Made by a program: the position numbers and the translations under genes. 7,141 nt of DNA from Chloroflexota bacterium (GTDB taxonomy: Bacteria > Chloroflexota > Limnocylindria > Limnocylindrales > CSP1-4). The notes beneath the pieces were generated by a model. The model was not told where the DNA came from. It did no database searches and saw only the letters and a program-made list of their open reading frames with translations. Positions within the stretch are counted from its first letter, which is position 1. Each line of letters begins with the position of its first letter. Shown here piece after piece: positions 1 to 5,820 of this stretch. Where the stretch lies: the NCBI GenBank assembly GCA_005880805.1, contig VBFZ01000119.1, forward strand, positions 1-7,141, in the 5' to 3' direction.

Positions 1-1
1 C

Positions 2-412
2 GTCCCCGACGTCGCCTTTGCGCGCGCCGGCAACATCGTCCACCTGGATCTCGCTGGCCGCAGCGTTCCGTTCCGGATCGCGTCACCGCCCGACGTCGAT
101 CGAGCCGCACGAGCGGCGGCTGGCCACGCCGGAACGAGTGCAGTGGATGTCACGGCCGCGATGCCCGGCGCGGTGCTCGCTGTCCATGTTTCGCCCGGCG
201 ACGCCGTCGAAGGTGGCGACCCGCTCGTGACCCTCGAGGCGATGAAGATGGAGCACGTCGTGCCGGCACCGATGGCGGGCACGGTGACCGAGCTGCTCGT
301 GCAGCCGGGCGACCAGGTCACGCGCGGCCAGCTTCTCGGCGTGGTGGGGTCGGCAGTTGAAGCGCTACGCTCCGAGGAGCACCCACGCGAAGGAGACAAG
401 GGAGACCGATGA
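2..412 (+). CDS. Acyl-CoA carboxylase alpha subunit, C-terminal biotin-carrier part (5' end outside window); probably methylcrotonyl-CoA carboxylase
   Basis: The frame is open from the window edge to TGA at 410-412, giving the last 136 residues of a longer protein. Residues 1-45 or so look like the linker region of fused biotin carboxylase/BCCP subunits (GNIVHLDLAGRSVPFRIASP). Residues about 48-118 form a complete biotinyl domain with MPGAV at its start, the biotinylation motif EAMKMEH (biotin lysine = fragment residue 82, codon 245-247), then the mirror half APMAGTV and VQPGDQVTRGQLLGVV. Known role of the family: ATP-dependent carboxylation of biotin, with transfer of the carboxyl group to an acyl-CoA by a separate beta subunit in the cytoplasm. 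The next recognisable gene is HMG-CoA lyase, so methylcrotonyl-CoA (leucine breakdown) is the likely substrate; propionyl- or acetyl-CoA cannot be excluded without the rest of the gene. A short charged tail follows the domain and overlaps the next gene by 4 bases. Confidence 0.9.
   Translation, partial: VPDVAFARAGNIVHLDLAGRSVPFRIASPPDVDRAARAAAGHAGTSAVDVTAAMPGAVLAVHVSPGDAVEGGDPLVTLEAMKMEHVVPAPMAGTVTELLVQPGDQVTRGQLLGVVGSAVEALRSEEHPREGDKGDR
390..404 (+). promoter_or_regulatory. Ribosome binding site for the 72-residue ORF
   Basis: AAGGAG at 390-395 and AGGGAG at 399-404 lie 13 and 4 bases before the ATG at 409, inside the last codons of the carboxylase gene. This purine-rich stretch is the clearest Shine-Dalgarno-like sequence in the window. 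It supports ATG 409 as a real start, translated by re-initiation at the ATGA junction. Confidence 0.6.
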
Positions 413-627
413 ACCCCAAGGCCGGACCGCCGGGCACGACGGCGAGCACGGACGCACCGCTGCCGGCAACGCGGGAGGAGCTGCTCCAGCTTCACCGGGC
501 CGCCCGCGCTCGGCGGGACCGCGCGCCGCTGGACAGCAAGGAGTACATCGACGCGGCGGAGGAAGTCGGCCGAATCGAGGTCCAGATCGCCAGGGCCGAG
601 CGAGCGATGGAACCGCCGCTCGGCTGA
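409..627 (+). CDS. Small unknown protein (72 aa) between carboxylase alpha subunit and HMG-CoA lyase
   Basis: I do not recognise this as a named family. The start ATG overlaps the carboxylase stop codon (ATGA, 409-412) and has Shine-Dalgarno-like sequence just upstream. The stop is 2 bases before the lyase start, so it sits inside a tight operon. Residues 1-19 are Pro/Thr/Ala-rich and probably disordered. Residues about 20-38 (ATREELLQLHRAARARRD) and 44-67 (KEYIDAAEEVGRIEVQIARA) look like two amphipathic helices joined by a short APLDS turn, suggesting a helical hairpin. There is no cysteine, signal peptide or membrane segment, so it is probably cytoplasmic. Actinobacterial acyl-CoA carboxylases have small epsilon subunits of similar size, so an accessory carboxylase subunit is conceivable. 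I see no shared motif with them, and this remains a guess from context. Confidence 0.7.
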   Translation: MNPKAGPPGTTASTDAPLPATREELLQLHRAARARRDRAPLDSKEYIDAAEEVGRIEVQIARAERAMEPPLG

Positions 628-629
628 CG

Positions 630-1595
630 ATGGCCGCTGCCGACCCATCGGGCGACCCACCTGCACCCGCGGCCGGCCACGTCCGGATCTACGAGGTCGG
701 GCCTCGCGACGGCCTCCAGAACGAGGCCGGGTCGATCGCGATCGAGCAGAAGCTCGAATTCCTGGCCCGCCTGGCGAACGCGGGCTTGCGCGAAATCGAG
801 GCCACGAGCTTCGTCAGTCCGAAGGCGATCCCCCAGCTGGCCGACGCTGACGAACTCATGGATCGCCTCGACCGCGCCCCGGATGTCCGATACCCCGTGC
901 TCGTCCCGAACGAGCGAGGGATGGCACGCGCTGAGGCCAGCGGCGTCGATGCGATCGCGGTGTTCACGGCGGCCTCCGATGCGTTCACGAAGGCGAACAT
1001 CGGCATGACCGTGGACGAATCACTGGCGACATTCGGGCCGATCGTCGCGCGCGCCAAGGACAAGGGCTGGTGGGTGCGCGGCTACGTCTCGACCGCCTTC
1101 GGGTGCCCGTACACCGGCCGGGTCGAACCGAGCCGGGCGGCCGACGTCGGCCGCCGTCTGCTGGACCTCGGGGTGAACGAGGTGTCGTTCGGGGACACGA
1201 TCGGCGTGGCCGTCCCGCGGCAGGTCAGCGAGCTGACCGGTCTCGCGGTCGCGGATGGAATCGCGCTCGACCGGCTCGCCTACCACTTCCACGACACGCG
1301 CGGAACCGCCCTCGCGAATGTGATGGCTGGTCTCGGAGGCGGAGTTCGGTGCTTCGACGCTGCGACGGGTGGAACCGGCGGCTGCCCCTACGCGCCCGGA
1401 GCCGCCGGCAATCTGGCGACCGAGGACCTGGTCTACCTCCTCGACGGGCTCGGGTACGAGCATGGTGTCCGACTGGAGGCGGTCCTTGACGCCGCTCGCT
1501 TCATCACGGCGGCGCTCGGCAAGCCCCTGTCCACGAAGGTCGGCCAGGCCGGCGGCTGGGACCCCAAAACAGGCCAGCCAACCGGCCGAATCTGA
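630..1595 (+). CDS. mvaB: 3-hydroxy-3-methylglutaryl-CoA lyase
   Basis: This 321-residue protein would split HMG-CoA into acetyl-CoA and acetoacetate, the last step of leucine degradation, in the cytoplasm. It is a TIM-barrel HMGL-like protein. The start of the barrel carries YEVGPRDGLQNE (residues 21-32) with the catalytic Arg26 and metal-binding Asp27. EATSFVSPKAIPQ follows at 57-69, then HFHDT (219-223) with metal ligands His219 and His221, and the active-site cysteine loop GGCPYAPGAAGNLATEDLVY (250-269, Cys252). Length is normal for bacterial members. ATG 630 is chosen because it lies 2 bases after the preceding stop and leaves about 17 residues before the first conserved strand. The frame is open further upstream, but that part overlaps the small gene and resembles nothing in the family. 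The signature before the cysteine reads ATGGTGG rather than the usual SVAGLGG, a mild variation. The symbol is borrowed from Pseudomonas. Confidence 0.93.
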   Translation: MAAADPSGDPPAPAAGHVRIYEVGPRDGLQNEAGSIAIEQKLEFLARLANAGLREIEATSFVSPKAIPQLADADELMDRLDRAPDVRYPVLVPNERGMARAEASGVDAIAVFTAASDAFTKANIGMTVDESLATFGPIVARAKDKGWWVRGYVSTAFGCPYTGRVEPSRAADVGRRLLDLGVNEVSFGDTIGVAVPRQVSELTGLAVADGIALDRLAYHFHDTRGTALANVMAGLGGGVRCFDAATGGTGGCPYAPGAAGNLATEDLVYLLDGLGYEHGVRLEAVLDAARFITAALGKPLSTKVGQAGGWDPKTGQPTGRI

Positions 1596-1610
1596 ACCGG
1601 AGAGGGCCCT

Positions 1611-1651
1611 CGTCAGCCTCGTTACGTCAGCGGAGCGAGGACTGCTATTCT
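1611..1651 (+). promoter_or_regulatory. Likely promoter of the HNH-cca-TPR-galE run (extended -10)
   Basis: TATTCT at 1646-1651 is preceded by TG at 1643-1644 with one base between, an extended -10 arrangement. It ends 10 bases before the HNH start codon, so transcription would begin about 3-4 bases before the ATG, leaving almost no leader and no Shine-Dalgarno. No good -35 box is seen; TTACGT at 1622-1627 is a poor match. A 7-base direct repeat CGTCAGC (1611-1617 and 1625-1631) covers the -35 area and might be an operator, or chance. The rest of the 66-base gap holds only a 10-base palindrome at 1602-1611. Confidence 0.45.
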
Positions 1652-1661
1652 CCCGACCACC

Positions 1662-2177
1662 ATGGACGGAATCGTGCTCGTACTGAACCAGACTTACGAG
1701 CCGCTCAACGTCTGCAACCTGCCGCGAGCCTTCCGCCTCCTGTTCGGCGAGAAGGCGGAAGTGATCGAGTTCGATCACCAGGTCATCCGGACGCCGCGGA
1801 CGGAGTTCCGCGCGCCGTCCGTCATCCGGCTGCGGCACCACGTCAAGCGGCCGCGGCCGCGCGTGAAGCTGACGCGTCGCGAGGTCTTCGTTCGCGACCA
1901 CTACACCTGCCAGTACTGCGGCCGGCAGTCGCATGACCTGACCCTCGACCACGTCAAGCCCCGCCACCGCGGCGGTGGCCACACGTGGGACAACCTGGTC
2001 GCGGCCTGCAAGCCCTGTAACCATCGCAAGGGTGGCAAGACGCTCGACGAGGTGCGTCTTCGTCTGATCCGTCCGCCCTTCGAGCCGCGCAGCGACGTGT
2101 ATTCGCTCTTCACTCCCTACCTGGCCGACGATCGGAACGAGGCCTGGCGGTCGTACCTGTTCCTGGGTCGGAACTGA
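1662..2177 (+). CDS. HNH endonuclease family protein
   Basis: This 171-residue protein has a zinc-ribbon HNH nuclease domain in its second half. CQYC (Cys83, Cys86) and CKPC (Cys116, Cys119) would hold a structural zinc. DH (Asp96-His97) supplies the catalytic histidine, followed by DNL (Asn111) and the final NHRKGG (Asn120-His121). The N-terminus (VLVLNQTYEPLNVCNLPRAF, residues 5-24, then a GEKAEVIE segment) is the conserved leader of a stand-alone HNH family common in Actinomycetota, Chloroflexota and cyanobacteria, where proteins are about this long. The family is predicted to cut DNA; its cellular job is not established to my knowledge. No restriction methylase, phage or intron gene is nearby, and it sits ahead of the housekeeping gene cca, which argues for a resident rather than mobile role. 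ATG 1662 matches the family's start and lies just after a likely promoter. Confidence 0.9.
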   Translation: MDGIVLVLNQTYEPLNVCNLPRAFRLLFGEKAEVIEFDHQVIRTPRTEFRAPSVIRLRHHVKRPRPRVKLTRREVFVRDHYTCQYCGRQSHDLTLDHVKPRHRGGGHTWDNLVAACKPCNHRKGGKTLDEVRLRLIRPPFEPRSDVYSLFTPYLADDRNEAWRSYLFLGRN

Positions 2178-2188
2178 CGGGGACGGCC

Positions 2189-3601
2189 GTGCGGGAACCG
2201 CCGGCCAGCACGGGCCGCGAGGGGTTGGGGCACACCCTCGAAGCGCGGCTCACGATTCCCGAGCCGGTCCGGGAGCTGATGGACGCCCTCTGGTCGGCCG
2301 GTCACAGCGCGTACGTCGTGGGCGGTTCGCTTCGGGACGATCTCCTGGAGCGCCCGCCCGCGGACTGGGACCTGGCCACGGACGCGCGGCCGGACCAGAT
2401 CCAGGCAATCTTCCCCGATGCGCTCTACGAGAACCGCTTCGGAACGGTGACGGTCCGCCGCGACGGTCGCGCCTACGAGGTGACGACCTTCCGGACGGAC
2501 GTCGACTACGCCGACTTCCGCCGACCGACGAGGGTGGAGTTCGGCGAGTCGATCGAGGACGACCTCGCCAGGCGCGACTTCACCGTCAACGCGCTGGCCT
2601 GGGGCGCCGAGGCCGTCGACGGTGGCGGGCTTGCCCATGCAGCCTTCGTCGACCCACACGGCGGGATGGCGGACCTCCGCTCCCGTACCCTCCGGGCAGT
2701 CGGCGCTCCCGAGGCCCGGTTCCGGGAAGACGCCCTGCGCATGATCCGGGCCGTTCGGCTTGCCGCCACCCTCGACTTCCGGATCGATGACGAGACCTTC
2801 GCCGCGATCCGGGGCTCGTCCGGTCTCGCGGCACATCTGTCAGGCGAGCGCGTGGCGTCCGAGCTCGACAAGCTCATGCATGCGGCCCGGCCTTCGATCG
2901 GACTGCGCCTGATGGGCAGCTCCGGGCTGCTCGCTGTGGTCCTCCCGGAGCTCGCCAGCCAGCGCGGCGTGCCCCAGAACAAGATCGAGGGCGAAGATCT
3001 CTGGGACCACACCCTGCGAACCGTGGACGCTGTGCCCGCGGATCGACCGGTGGTCCGCCTCGCGGCACTCCTGCACGACGTGGGCAAGCCACCGACGCAA
3101 GCCGACGGTCACTTCTACCAGCACGAGGTCGTCGGCGCCGAGGTTGCCGAGGACATCCTGCGGCGACTCCACACGCCTCGCGCCGTCAGCGACCGGGTCG
3201 TGCACCTCGTGCGGCAGCACATGTTCCGCTACGAACCCGAGTGGACCGACACGGCGATTCGACGCTTCATCGCCAAGGTCAGGCTGCCGGCGATCGACGA
3301 TCTCCTCTCGCTTCGCGAGGCGGACAACGTCGGCAGCGGGCTCAGCCGGGATGCCGGCGATCTGCCTGAGCTTCGGGGCCGGATCGGCACGGAGACCCAG
3401 GCAGGCCTCGTGCTCGATCGGAACGCCTTGGCGGTCGACGGAGACGACCTCATGAAAGAGCTCGGCCTGCCGCCCGGTCCTGAACTGGGCCGCCTCATCG
3501 ATCGGCTCGTCGAGCGAGTGATCTCGGACCCGGCATTGAACGACCGCGAGACCCTGATCGACATCGCCCGGACCGAAACGCTGACGGACGAGAGTCGTTG
3601 A
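2189..3601 (+). CDS. cca: CCA tRNA nucleotidyltransferase (class II, with HD domain)
   Basis: This 470-residue enzyme would add or repair the 3' CCA end of tRNAs in the cytoplasm, without a template. Class II head motifs are all visible: VVGGSLRD (43-50), catalytic carboxylates Asp59 and Asp61 in DWDLAT, RRDFTVNALA (128-137), the nucleotide-selecting EDALR (180-184), and ERVASELDKL (220-229). A phosphohydrolase HD domain follows, with His274, LLHDVGKP (294-301, His296-Asp297) and His312. The C-terminal segment DLMKELGLPPGPELGRLID (420-438) matches the tail domain of many bacterial CCA enzymes. The HD domain usually gives 2',3'-cyclic phosphodiesterase or phosphatase activity on tRNA ends. The GTG start at 2189 has GGGGA at 2179-2183, 5 bases upstream, and lies 11 bases after the HNH stop. 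Some bacteria split the work into CC-adding and A-adding enzymes; sequence alone does not exclude that here. Confidence 0.94.
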   Translation: MREPPASTGREGLGHTLEARLTIPEPVRELMDALWSAGHSAYVVGGSLRDDLLERPPADWDLATDARPDQIQAIFPDALYENRFGTVTVRRDGRAYEVTTFRTDVDYADFRRPTRVEFGESIEDDLARRDFTVNALAWGAEAVDGGGLAHAAFVDPHGGMADLRSRTLRAVGAPEARFREDALRMIRAVRLAATLDFRIDDETFAAIRGSSGLAAHLSGERVASELDKLMHAARPSIGLRLMGSSGLLAVVLPELASQRGVPQNKIEGEDLWDHTLRTVDAVPADRPVVRLAALLHDVGKPPTQADGHFYQHEVVGAEVAEDILRRLHTPRAVSDRVVHLVRQHMFRYEPEWTDTAIRRFIAKVRLPAIDDLLSLREADNVGSGLSRDAGDLPELRGRIGTETQAGLVLDRNALAVDGDDLMKELGLPPGPELGRLIDRLVERVISDPALNDRETLIDIARTETLTDESR

Positions 3602-3984
3602 TCGAGCTGCTCCTCCAAGCCGAGCGGGAGCTCAACGTCGGCATGGTCGACAGCGCGGAGCGGCTCTTCGCCCAGGTCCTCGCCGCGGATCCCCGGAACG
3701 GAATCGCCCAGATCGGTCTCGCGCGCGTGGCACTCGAGCGGGGGGACGAGCGCAAGGCGTACGACCTCGCCGCCGAGGCACTGGCCCTCGATCCTCAGAA
3801 CGCCGCCGCGCAACGGATGGTCGCCCGCTTTGCCGAGGTGTTCGCCGCCCGTGGTGAGGCGGTTCCGCCCGCTCCCGGAGAGACGGTGCCCGCTCCCGGA
3901 CCAGCGGCCCTGCAGCGCGAGAAGACCACCTCAGCTCCGCGCTCGCCTCCCGGCTTCCTCGCCCGCCTGCTCGGCCGCCGGTAG
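3598..3984 (+). CDS. Small TPR-repeat protein (128 aa)
   Basis: The protein has two tetratricopeptide repeats, at residues about 4-35 (AERELNVGMVDSAERLFAQV then LAADPRN) and 37-70 (LARVALERGDERKAYDLAAE then ALALDPQN), with the usual Ala/Gly/Pro spacing. They are followed by a further helix to about residue 85. Next comes a Pro/Ala-rich, probably disordered linker (88-118) with a PAPGE/PAPGP near-repeat, and a short hydrophobic-basic tail GFLARLLGRR (119-128). No signal peptide or membrane segment is seen. TPRs bind proteins; the partner is unknown. The start TTG 3598 overlaps the cca stop (TTGA), implying coupled translation. The first internal ATG (3643) would cut off half of TPR 1, so TTG is preferred. 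A role in tRNA processing is possible from position but unsupported by the protein itself. Confidence 0.8.
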   Translation: MIELLLQAERELNVGMVDSAERLFAQVLAADPRNGIAQIGLARVALERGDERKAYDLAAEALALDPQNAAAQRMVARFAEVFAARGEAVPPAPGETVPAPGPAALQREKTTSAPRSPPGFLARLLGRR

Positions 3985-3995
3985 TCCCCGCCCTC

Positions 3996-5006
3996 ATGCG
4001 CGTGCTCGTCACCGGAGGTGCCGGCTACATCGGATCCGTGTCGGCAGAGGTGCTGCTCCGGGAGGGTCATGACGTCGTGGTGCTCGACGACCTGTCGACG
4101 GGCCACCGGGCCGCGGTTCCTGAGGGAGCCTCACTCGAGGTCGGGAGCTATGGCGAGACGACGGCTGTCGACGACCTGTTCGCCCGCCAAGCGTTTGACG
4201 CCATCCTCCACTGCGCGGCCCGCTCGCTGGTGGGCGAGTCGGTCCGCGACCCGGCCCGCTACTACCGCGACAACGTGGCCGGTGGGATCGCACTCCTTGA
4301 AGCGGCACGGGGCCATGGGGTCAAGCGCTTCGTCTTCAGCTCCACCGCGTCTGTCTATGGGACCCCGCGCGAAACGCCAATCCGAGAGGACGCCGACCTG
4401 CGCCCGATCAACCCCTACGGCGAAACGAAGCGGACGTTCGAGGGCGCCCTCGCCTGGTACGCCGAGGCCTACGGTTTTCGAAGCGTCTCGCTGAGGTACT
4501 TCAACGCCGCCGGGGCCTCCGAAGCGCTGGGGGAAGACCACCGGCCCGAGACCCACCTCATCCCCATCGTGCTTCGGGCCGCGATGGCCGGAGACGAGGT
4601 GACGGTCTTCGGTGACGACTATCGGACGCCCGACGGTACCTGCATCCGCGACTACATCCATGTGCTGGACCTTGCCCGCGCGCATCTTCTCGCTCTCGAG
4701 GCAACGGCGCCCGACGACCCACGCACGGGTAAGCCAGCCGAGCCGGCGGCGGCCCTGGTCTGCAACCTTGGGAGCGGCCGCGGGTACAGCGTGCGCGAGG
4801 TTCTCACCGCGGCGGAGCGAACAATTGGGCGCCTCATCGCGCAGCGAGTTGGTCCGCGTCGCGCCGGCGATCCGCCGGTCCTCGTCGCATCGTCGGATCG
4901 AGCCCGTGAGGTTCTGGGGTGGACCGCGCGCCAGGATTCGCTGGAGGCCATGATCGATTCGGCCTGGGCCTGGCAGCGGCGCCACCCCGAGGGATATGCC
5001 GAGTAG
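3996..5006 (+). CDS. galE: UDP-glucose 4-epimerase
   Basis: This 336-residue extended short-chain dehydrogenase would interconvert UDP-glucose and UDP-galactose using bound NAD, in the cytoplasm. It supplies sugar donors for cell-surface glycans or feeds galactose into metabolism. The N-terminal NAD motif GGAGYIGS (7-14) begins right after MRVLVT. Next come LVGES (78-82), FSSTASVYG (114-122, Thr117 at the catalytic Ser/Thr position), the catalytic pair Tyr141 and Lys145 in YGETK, SLRYFNAAGA (165-174), DYIHVLDLA (219-227) and RRAGDPPVLVASS (288-300). Length matches GalE. Aligned by eye to E. coli GalE, the residue at the Tyr299 gatekeeper position is Leu295, and the adenine-contact Asp58 of the GDI motif is replaced in GSYGE. 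ATG 3996 gives the canonical N-terminus; no Shine-Dalgarno is visible, and the gene follows the TPR stop by 11 bases. A related epimerase with another UDP-sugar substrate is possible. Confidence 0.92.
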   Translation: MRVLVTGGAGYIGSVSAEVLLREGHDVVVLDDLSTGHRAAVPEGASLEVGSYGETTAVDDLFARQAFDAILHCAARSLVGESVRDPARYYRDNVAGGIALLEAARGHGVKRFVFSSTASVYGTPRETPIREDADLRPINPYGETKRTFEGALAWYAEAYGFRSVSLRYFNAAGASEALGEDHRPETHLIPIVLRAAMAGDEVTVFGDDYRTPDGTCIRDYIHVLDLARAHLLALEATAPDDPRTGKPAEPAAALVCNLGSGRGYSVREVLTAAERTIGRLIAQRVGPRRAGDPPVLVASSDRAREVLGWTARQDSLEAMIDSAWAWQRRHPEGYAE

Positions 5007-5025
5007 CCAGTCAAGACCCGCGTCC

Positions 5026-5031
5026 TACAAT
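5026..5031 (+). promoter_or_regulatory. Likely -10 box of the ligase-like gene, giving a leaderless mRNA
   Basis: TACAAT differs from the TATAAT consensus at one base and stands out in GC-rich surroundings. Exactly 6 bases separate it from ATG 5038, the normal distance from a -10 box to the transcription start, so the A of the ATG would be +1. No clear -35 box is seen 16-18 bases upstream, where galE ends. Confidence 0.55.
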
Positions 5032-5037
5032 CGCGCC

Positions 5038-5712
5038 ATGCCAGCGACGGTTGCCGCGGACGAGGCACGCAGCTGGCGGCCGCAGGCGTTTGGCCGCCGG
5101 GCCGCGAGCAAGATCGACGACCCGATCGTCGAGCCGCTGTGGATCGGCGACCGGGCGATCCTGCACGCAGAGCGCGATCGGGTGGAGCTGCTCGACGAAG
5201 AGGGGGAGCCGTTCGTCCCCGACCTCGTCGCCGACGTCATCGCTGCGCTGGCCGAGGCCATTCGCGCGGACTCTCTCGTCCTCGACGGGTATCTGACCGT
5301 CCAGGCTACCCGCGCGCAGGAGTCCGCATTCCTCGGCGTCGAAGCGCCAACCTCGGGCGAGTTCGCGACCCAGTTCCTGATCGGCCAGCGGCGTCGCCCG
5401 GAGGTGGCCGACGAACAGTTGCCGATCACCCCGGACGCACCGCTCGCCTTCGTCGCCGTAGACATCCTGGCCGTCGACGACGAGTCGCTCCTCGACACCC
5501 CCCTGCTCGAGCGTAAGCGCATCCTCGAGAGCGTCCTCGAACAGAGCGAGCTCGTGCGCGTCGGCGCCTACGTCCGGCCGCCCATCGACAGCTGGCTGGC
5601 GACCTGGCGCGCGCTCGGCTTCGGCTCCCTGGCATTCAAGGCGTCGAACAGCCGCTACCGGCCTGGCCGGACCAACGACGCCTGGTCGACCGCGCAAATT
5701 CCCGCGCGCTAG
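5038..5712 (+). CDS. Degenerate ATP-dependent DNA ligase-like adenylation domain, predicted inactive
   Basis: The 224 residues follow the LigD-type ligase adenylation domain from end to end, but the active site is gone. VEPLWIGDRA (31-40) sits where ligases have EPKWDGFRA, so the AMP-accepting lysine is Leu34 and the motif aspartate is Ile36. VLDGYL (81-86) replaces LDGE, with Tyr85 for Glu. VAVDILAVDD (139-148) matches FDLLALDG and keeps Asp142. LGFGSLAFK (193-201) matches LGLEGVVAK, losing Glu-Gly and keeping Lys201. SRYRPGRTNDAW (205-216) is well kept, but the following motif V lysines are Thr218 and Gln220. No OB-fold domain follows. The frame is intact with clean codon use, which favours a functional non-catalytic protein over a decaying gene. 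The role is unknown; nucleic-acid or nucleotide binding is a guess. ATG 5038 is chosen for the -10 box just upstream; ATG 4996 inside galE would add 14 residues. Confidence 0.75.
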   Translation: MPATVAADEARSWRPQAFGRRAASKIDDPIVEPLWIGDRAILHAERDRVELLDEEGEPFVPDLVADVIAALAEAIRADSLVLDGYLTVQATRAQESAFLGVEAPTSGEFATQFLIGQRRRPEVADEQLPITPDAPLAFVAVDILAVDDESLLDTPLLERKRILESVLEQSELVRVGAYVRPPIDSWLATWRALGFGSLAFKASNSRYRPGRTNDAWSTAQIPAR

Positions 5713-5746
5713 TCCCGGACCATCGATCACGGGGGTCGACCAACCG

Positions 5747-5814
5747 CGCGAGGCAGATCCGTCCGCGAGGCAGATCCGTCCGCGAGGTAGATGCGCGCGC
5801 GAGGTGGTAGGGTC
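5747..5814 (+). repeat. 17-base tandem repeat, two exact and two diverged copies
   Basis: The unit CGCGAGGCAGATCCGTC occurs exactly at 5747-5763 and 5764-5780. A third copy at 5781-5797 has four mismatches. A fourth at 5798-5814 keeps CGCGAGG and the final GTC but diverges between, where the -10 box of the next gene lies. The CGCGAGG core therefore recurs four times every 17 bases up to the promoter. A 17-base unit breaks reading frame, so this is not coding. The first part of the spacer (5713-5746) shows nothing definite. Confidence 0.85.
5808..5813 (+). promoter_or_regulatory. Likely -10 box of the glycosyltransferase gene, giving a leaderless mRNA
   Basis: TAGGGT fits the TANNNT pattern and ends 7 bases before ATG 5821, so transcription would start at the A of the ATG or one base earlier. 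No Shine-Dalgarno is present (the bases before the start are mostly C) and no -35 consensus is visible. That region is instead occupied by the third 17-base repeat copy. Confidence 0.45.
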
Positions 5815-5820
5815 CCCCAG

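Noticed and set aside
143..412. Stand-alone biotin carrier protein starting at GTG 143
   Set aside because: The same frame is open back to the window edge and encodes sequence typical of the region before the BCCP domain in fused carboxylase alpha subunits.
357..629. Upstream extension of the HMG-CoA lyase frame
   Set aside because: The frame is open, but the extra 91 residues are Arg/Gly/Ala-rich, overlap the well-supported 72-residue gene, and precede the normal N-terminus of the family.
1602..1611. Palindrome GAGGGCCCTC as a terminator after the lyase gene
   Set aside because: It has no loop and no T-run follows; a 10-base palindrome in GC-rich DNA is not strong evidence.
1020..2024. 334-codon open frame on the minus strand
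   Set aside because: It lies opposite the HMG-CoA lyase and HNH genes, both of which have clear catalytic motifs; its own translation is Arg/Val/Asp-rich with no motif.
2117..2836. 239-codon open frame on the minus strand
   Set aside because: It is antisense to the first half of cca, with shadow-like composition and no family resemblance.
4996..5037. ATG 4996 as start of the ligase-like gene
   Set aside because: It would overlap galE and add 14 non-conserved residues. A GAGGG lies just upstream but only 2 bases away, while ATG 5038 sits at the ideal distance from TACAAT. Not fully excluded.
5714..5737. CCCG...CGGG inverted repeat after the ligase-like gene as a terminator
   Set aside because: The stem is only 4-5 pairs with a 12-base loop and no T-tract.
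5747..5814. CRISPR array
   Set aside because: The units are 17 bases and directly adjacent with no spacers, and they diverge quickly.
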